Origin: Aromatoleum aromaticum EbN1
Lineage (GTDB): Bacteria > Pseudomonadota > Gammaproteobacteria > Burkholderiales > Rhodocyclaceae
Direction: 5' to 3'
DNA length: 64,000 nucleotides
Assembly (NCBI RefSeq): GCF_000025965.1
Contig: NC_006513.1
Coordinates: 1,240,001 to 1,304,000 of the forward strand
How positions within the stretch are numbered: the stretch's first letter is position 1; every line of letters begins with the position of its first letter. The notes beneath the pieces are model-generated. The model was not told the DNA's origin and did no database searches. It saw nothing but the letters and a program-made list of their open reading frames with translations. Of this stretch, positions 62,005-64,000 are shown piece by piece. The translations under genes were made by a program, and so were the position numbers.

Positions 62005-62644
62005 GGCGCCGCTCCGGTCCGACATAGGCTGCCCGGCGCTGCAACTCGGTCCGCACATCGTCGGCCTCGGAACCTGCTTCCAACAGCCCGGCGAGCAGAC
62101 CGCTCATCCGACCGGCTGCCATGCTCGCGCCGCCCGCGCGATCAGGCCGCTGCGGATCGCAGAACGGATGCGTCCCGAAATCGGCGGAACTGGTCGCGAG
62201 CCAGGACACTTCCCCGGGCGCGCAGCGCGCGTCGCCGCTCACTGCGAGGCACTCCTCCAGCGCGGCCGGAAACGCGACACCTCCGCGAGCCGGAGCCGAA
62301 GCGACCAGGACGACACCGGTTCGCGCCGCAGCGCGACAGGCATTCGCGAGGCGGGTGCTCGGGCTCGCCGTCCCGAAACTCATGTTGATGATCTGCACCC
62401 CTTGGTCGACGAGCCAGTGCATGCCCTCGACAACTGCATCGATGGACGCCTCGCGAGTTCGCCCGAAGACCTGCGCAACCACCAATTCTGCGGAACTGCA
62501 GTGCTGCAGAATGCAGCTCGCTATCTGGCCGCCGTGCCCGATCGAGTCGCCCGCAGCAGTCAGCACACGTGTCGCCACGACCGCTGCCGCAGGTGCACCG
62601 CCGACACCGCTGTCGATCAGGCCAACGCGCACGCGCTTCAGCAT
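61997..62644 (-). CDS. qhpE: Subtilisin-like protease QhpE
   Basis: A 215-residue S8-family protease, short and without signal peptide: VRVGLIDSGVGG (Asp), SIGHGGQIASCIL (His), IINMSFGTASPSTRL and GGASMAAGRMSGLLA (Ser). In QHNDH maturation QhpE cuts the leader off the cross-linked small subunit before export. It starts at 62644, overlapping qhpF by 7 nt. All three catalytic residues are seen. Confidence 0.85.
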   Translation of the reverse strand: MLKRVRVGLIDSGVGGAPAAAVVATRVLTAAGDSIGHGGQIASCILQHCSSAELVVAQVFGRTREASIDAVVEGMHWLVDQGVQIINMSFGTASPSTRLANACRAAARTGVVLVASAPARGGVAFPAALEECLAVSGDARCAPGEVSWLATSSADFGTHPFCDPQRPDRAGGASMAAGRMSGLLAGLLEAGSEADDVRTELQRRAAYVGPERRHA

Positions 62645-64000
62645 GAGCCCACCGTCTGGAAATCGATGACGAGGTCGAACGCATCGCATGCCAGTTCCCG
62701 ATGGCTGACCACGATTCGCATTGCGCCCGGCAGTAGTGCGCCGCTTGCGTGCAGAAAGCGCTGCTCGAGGTCTGCGTCGAGCGAAGACGTCCCCTCGTCG
62801 ATGACGAGCACTGCCGGCTTCAGCAGCAGTGCGCGCGCAAGGGCGACGCGTTGTTTCTCGCCGCCCGACAAGGCCGCCCCTCGAGCGCCGACTTGAGCGT
62901 CGAGACCATCGGGCAGGCGTCGAACGAAATCGAGGACTCCCGCAGCGAGCGCCACCCGCTCCATGTCCTCCTGTGTGGCGTCCGGGCAGGCATAACGGAT
63001 GTTCTCCACGATCGATCCGGCAAAGAGCACCGGCTCCTGCGCGACAACGACCACATGTCGACGCAGCACGGAAATATCGACGTCGCAAAGATCGATCCCC
63101 CCGATCGAGATCGAACCGGATTCGGGATCGAAATGCCGGTGCAAAAGGTCGATGAATGTGGACTTCCCGCTGCCCGACGCACCACGGAACCACACCTTTG
63201 CGCCGGCCGGGATCGTGAAGTTCAAGCCCGACAACACTTCGCGCTGCGAGTCCGGATAGGAGAACACCAGGTCACGCACGACGAGCTCACCGGCGGGCAG
63301 CTTCTCCGCGTTCCCGGACATTGCAGCAACGGCCGGGCGCAGGCAGCGTATTTCCTCGACGCGGCCGAGTCCCACCTTCACGCGTTGCCACTGCAGGTAA
63401 AGACCCATCAGCCCGTGCAGGGGCGCGCTTGCCCTTTGAACGTAGGTCGCGAACGCAACCAGGGTCCCCAGCGTCAAGGCGTCTCCGCCTATCATCGCCA
63501 GGCTACCGCCGACGAAGATGCCGATCACGGCCAGTGACAACACGAGATTCGGAAACGCGCCGCCGAAATATCCGAACACCTGCAATGCAAGCATCCGGCC
63601 GCGCACCTCGTCGTGCAGGCCTTGCAGCCGTTCGAGCTCGCGCGCTTCGGCCATGTGCGTCTGGATGCAGCGTACCGCGGCGAGCTTTTCGACCAGGAAG
63701 CTCGACACGTCCACCCCGGCGTCACGCGCTCTGAGCGAAAGGCTTTCGATGCGGGGCTTCACCCATGACAGCACGACGCTGTTGACTGCGATGAGCACCG
63801 CGAGGAACAGCGCAAGGCGGGGACTGAGCAGGCCGAGCAAGGCCACGGTGCCGATCAGTGTGAGCGTCGAGTTGATCGCGGAGAGAACGGCGTCCACGGC
63901 GAAGCGCTGCACCTCGCCCAGATCACCTTCGAGTCTTGCGAGAAGATCGCCTTGGCGGGTTCGCGAAAAGAACATCGGCGAAAGGCTGAGTACATGCGCG
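62638..64000 (-). CDS. qhpF: ABC exporter QhpF, C-terminal part (runs off the window edge)
   Basis: At least 453 residues of an exporter with fused membrane and ATPase domains. The reading frame stays open to the edge (AHVLSLSPMFFSRTRQGDLL). The ATPase has GASGSGKST, VVVVAQEPVLFAGSIVENIR, the signature ALSGGEKQR and VLVIDEGTSSLD. In the qhp system this transporter exports the modified small subunit. First visible gene of the leftward operon; the rest of it and the QHNDH structural genes should lie to the right. Confidence 0.85.
   Translation of the reverse strand, partial: AHVLSLSPMFFSRTRQGDLLARLEGDLGEVQRFAVDAVLSAINSTLTLIGTVALLGLLSPRLALFLAVLIAVNSVVLSWVKPRIESLSLRARDAGVDVSSFLVEKLAAVRCIQTHMAEARELERLQGLHDEVRGRMLALQVFGYFGGAFPNLVLSLAVIGIFVGGSLAMIGGDALTLGTLVAFATYVQRASAPLHGLMGLYLQWQRVKVGLGRVEEIRCLRPAVAAMSGNAEKLPAGELVVRDLVFSYPDSQREVLSGLNFTIPAGAKVWFRGASGSGKSTFIDLLHRHFDPESGSISIGGIDLCDVDISVLRRHVVVVAQEPVLFAGSIVENIRYACPDATQEDMERVALAAGVLDFVRRLPDGLDAQVGARGAALSGGEKQRVALARALLLKPAVLVIDEGTSSLDADLEQRFLHASGALLPGAMRIVVSHRELACDAFDLVIDFQTVGSC

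Overview
The window is GC-rich chromosomal DNA of a betaproteobacterium. The gene content fits the Azoarcus/Aromatoleum/Thauera group (Rhodocyclales): a bifunctional aryl-CoA hydroxylase/flavin oxidoreductase, an ADP-forming acyl-CoA ligase, NnrS, a fused SpeD-SpeE, CopK, a quinohemoprotein amine dehydrogenase maturation operon and an IS21-type element. The genus is an inference. I saw no rRNA, tRNA, CRISPR array or phage.

Layout. 1-7.1 kb: an iron-type import region. The first codons of an ABC ATPase run off the left edge, and a tightly overlapping operon (TonB receptor, periplasmic binding protein, permease, ATPase, NnrS) reads leftward; Fur-like boxes precede both units and a small ORF. 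7.2-12.9 kb: a damaged region. A DUF6746-type gene is split by a complete IS21-family element with a 5-bp target duplication, followed by decayed pieces of a DNA methyltransferase, a NYN-domain protein and a restriction endonuclease/helicase. 13-15.2 kb: late cobalamin genes cobC and cobD, with an odd N-terminus on cobD. 15.4-18.4 kb: a BON plus polyketide-cyclase-like protein and a porin.

18.4-24.8 kb: a signalling block (CheB-CheR-PAS hybrid, PAS-PAS-GGDEF-EAL, CheB-type protein). 24.9-29.6 kb: a fused AdoMet decarboxylase-spermidine synthase behind overlapping inverted repeats, a prion-like Tyr/Phe-Gly-Gln-rich BON protein, a lone Anbu-type proteasome homologue and a zeta-toxin pair. 29.8-32.1 kb: the aryl-CoA monooxygenase/reductase.

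32.4-44.4 kb: a copper/silver island (CusF-like protein, CusC, CusB with a CusF tail, CusA, Met-rich periplasmic protein, CopA-type ATPase, DUF2933 protein, ICMT-like protein, HD-GYP protein, CopK). A recurring GTAAT-N6-GTCA motif lies upstream of three of its units, although no regulator is encoded here. 44.7-51.1 kb: a 2-oxoacid dehydrogenase E1alpha-E1beta-E2 operon without E3, then an enoyl-CoA hydratase and an ADP-forming acyl-CoA ligase. 51.3-58.5 kb: envelope and stress genes (Tim44-like protein, short HPF/RaiA-like protein, NhaR, Gln-rich repeat protein, MlaC, MlaA, PRC-barrel protein, TorF-type porin) with a dense palindrome array upstream of mlaA. 58.5-64 kb: a leftward overlapping operon qhpF-qhpE-ccmF-like-qhpG, which should mature and export quinohemoprotein amine dehydrogenase; its structural genes must lie beyond the right edge.
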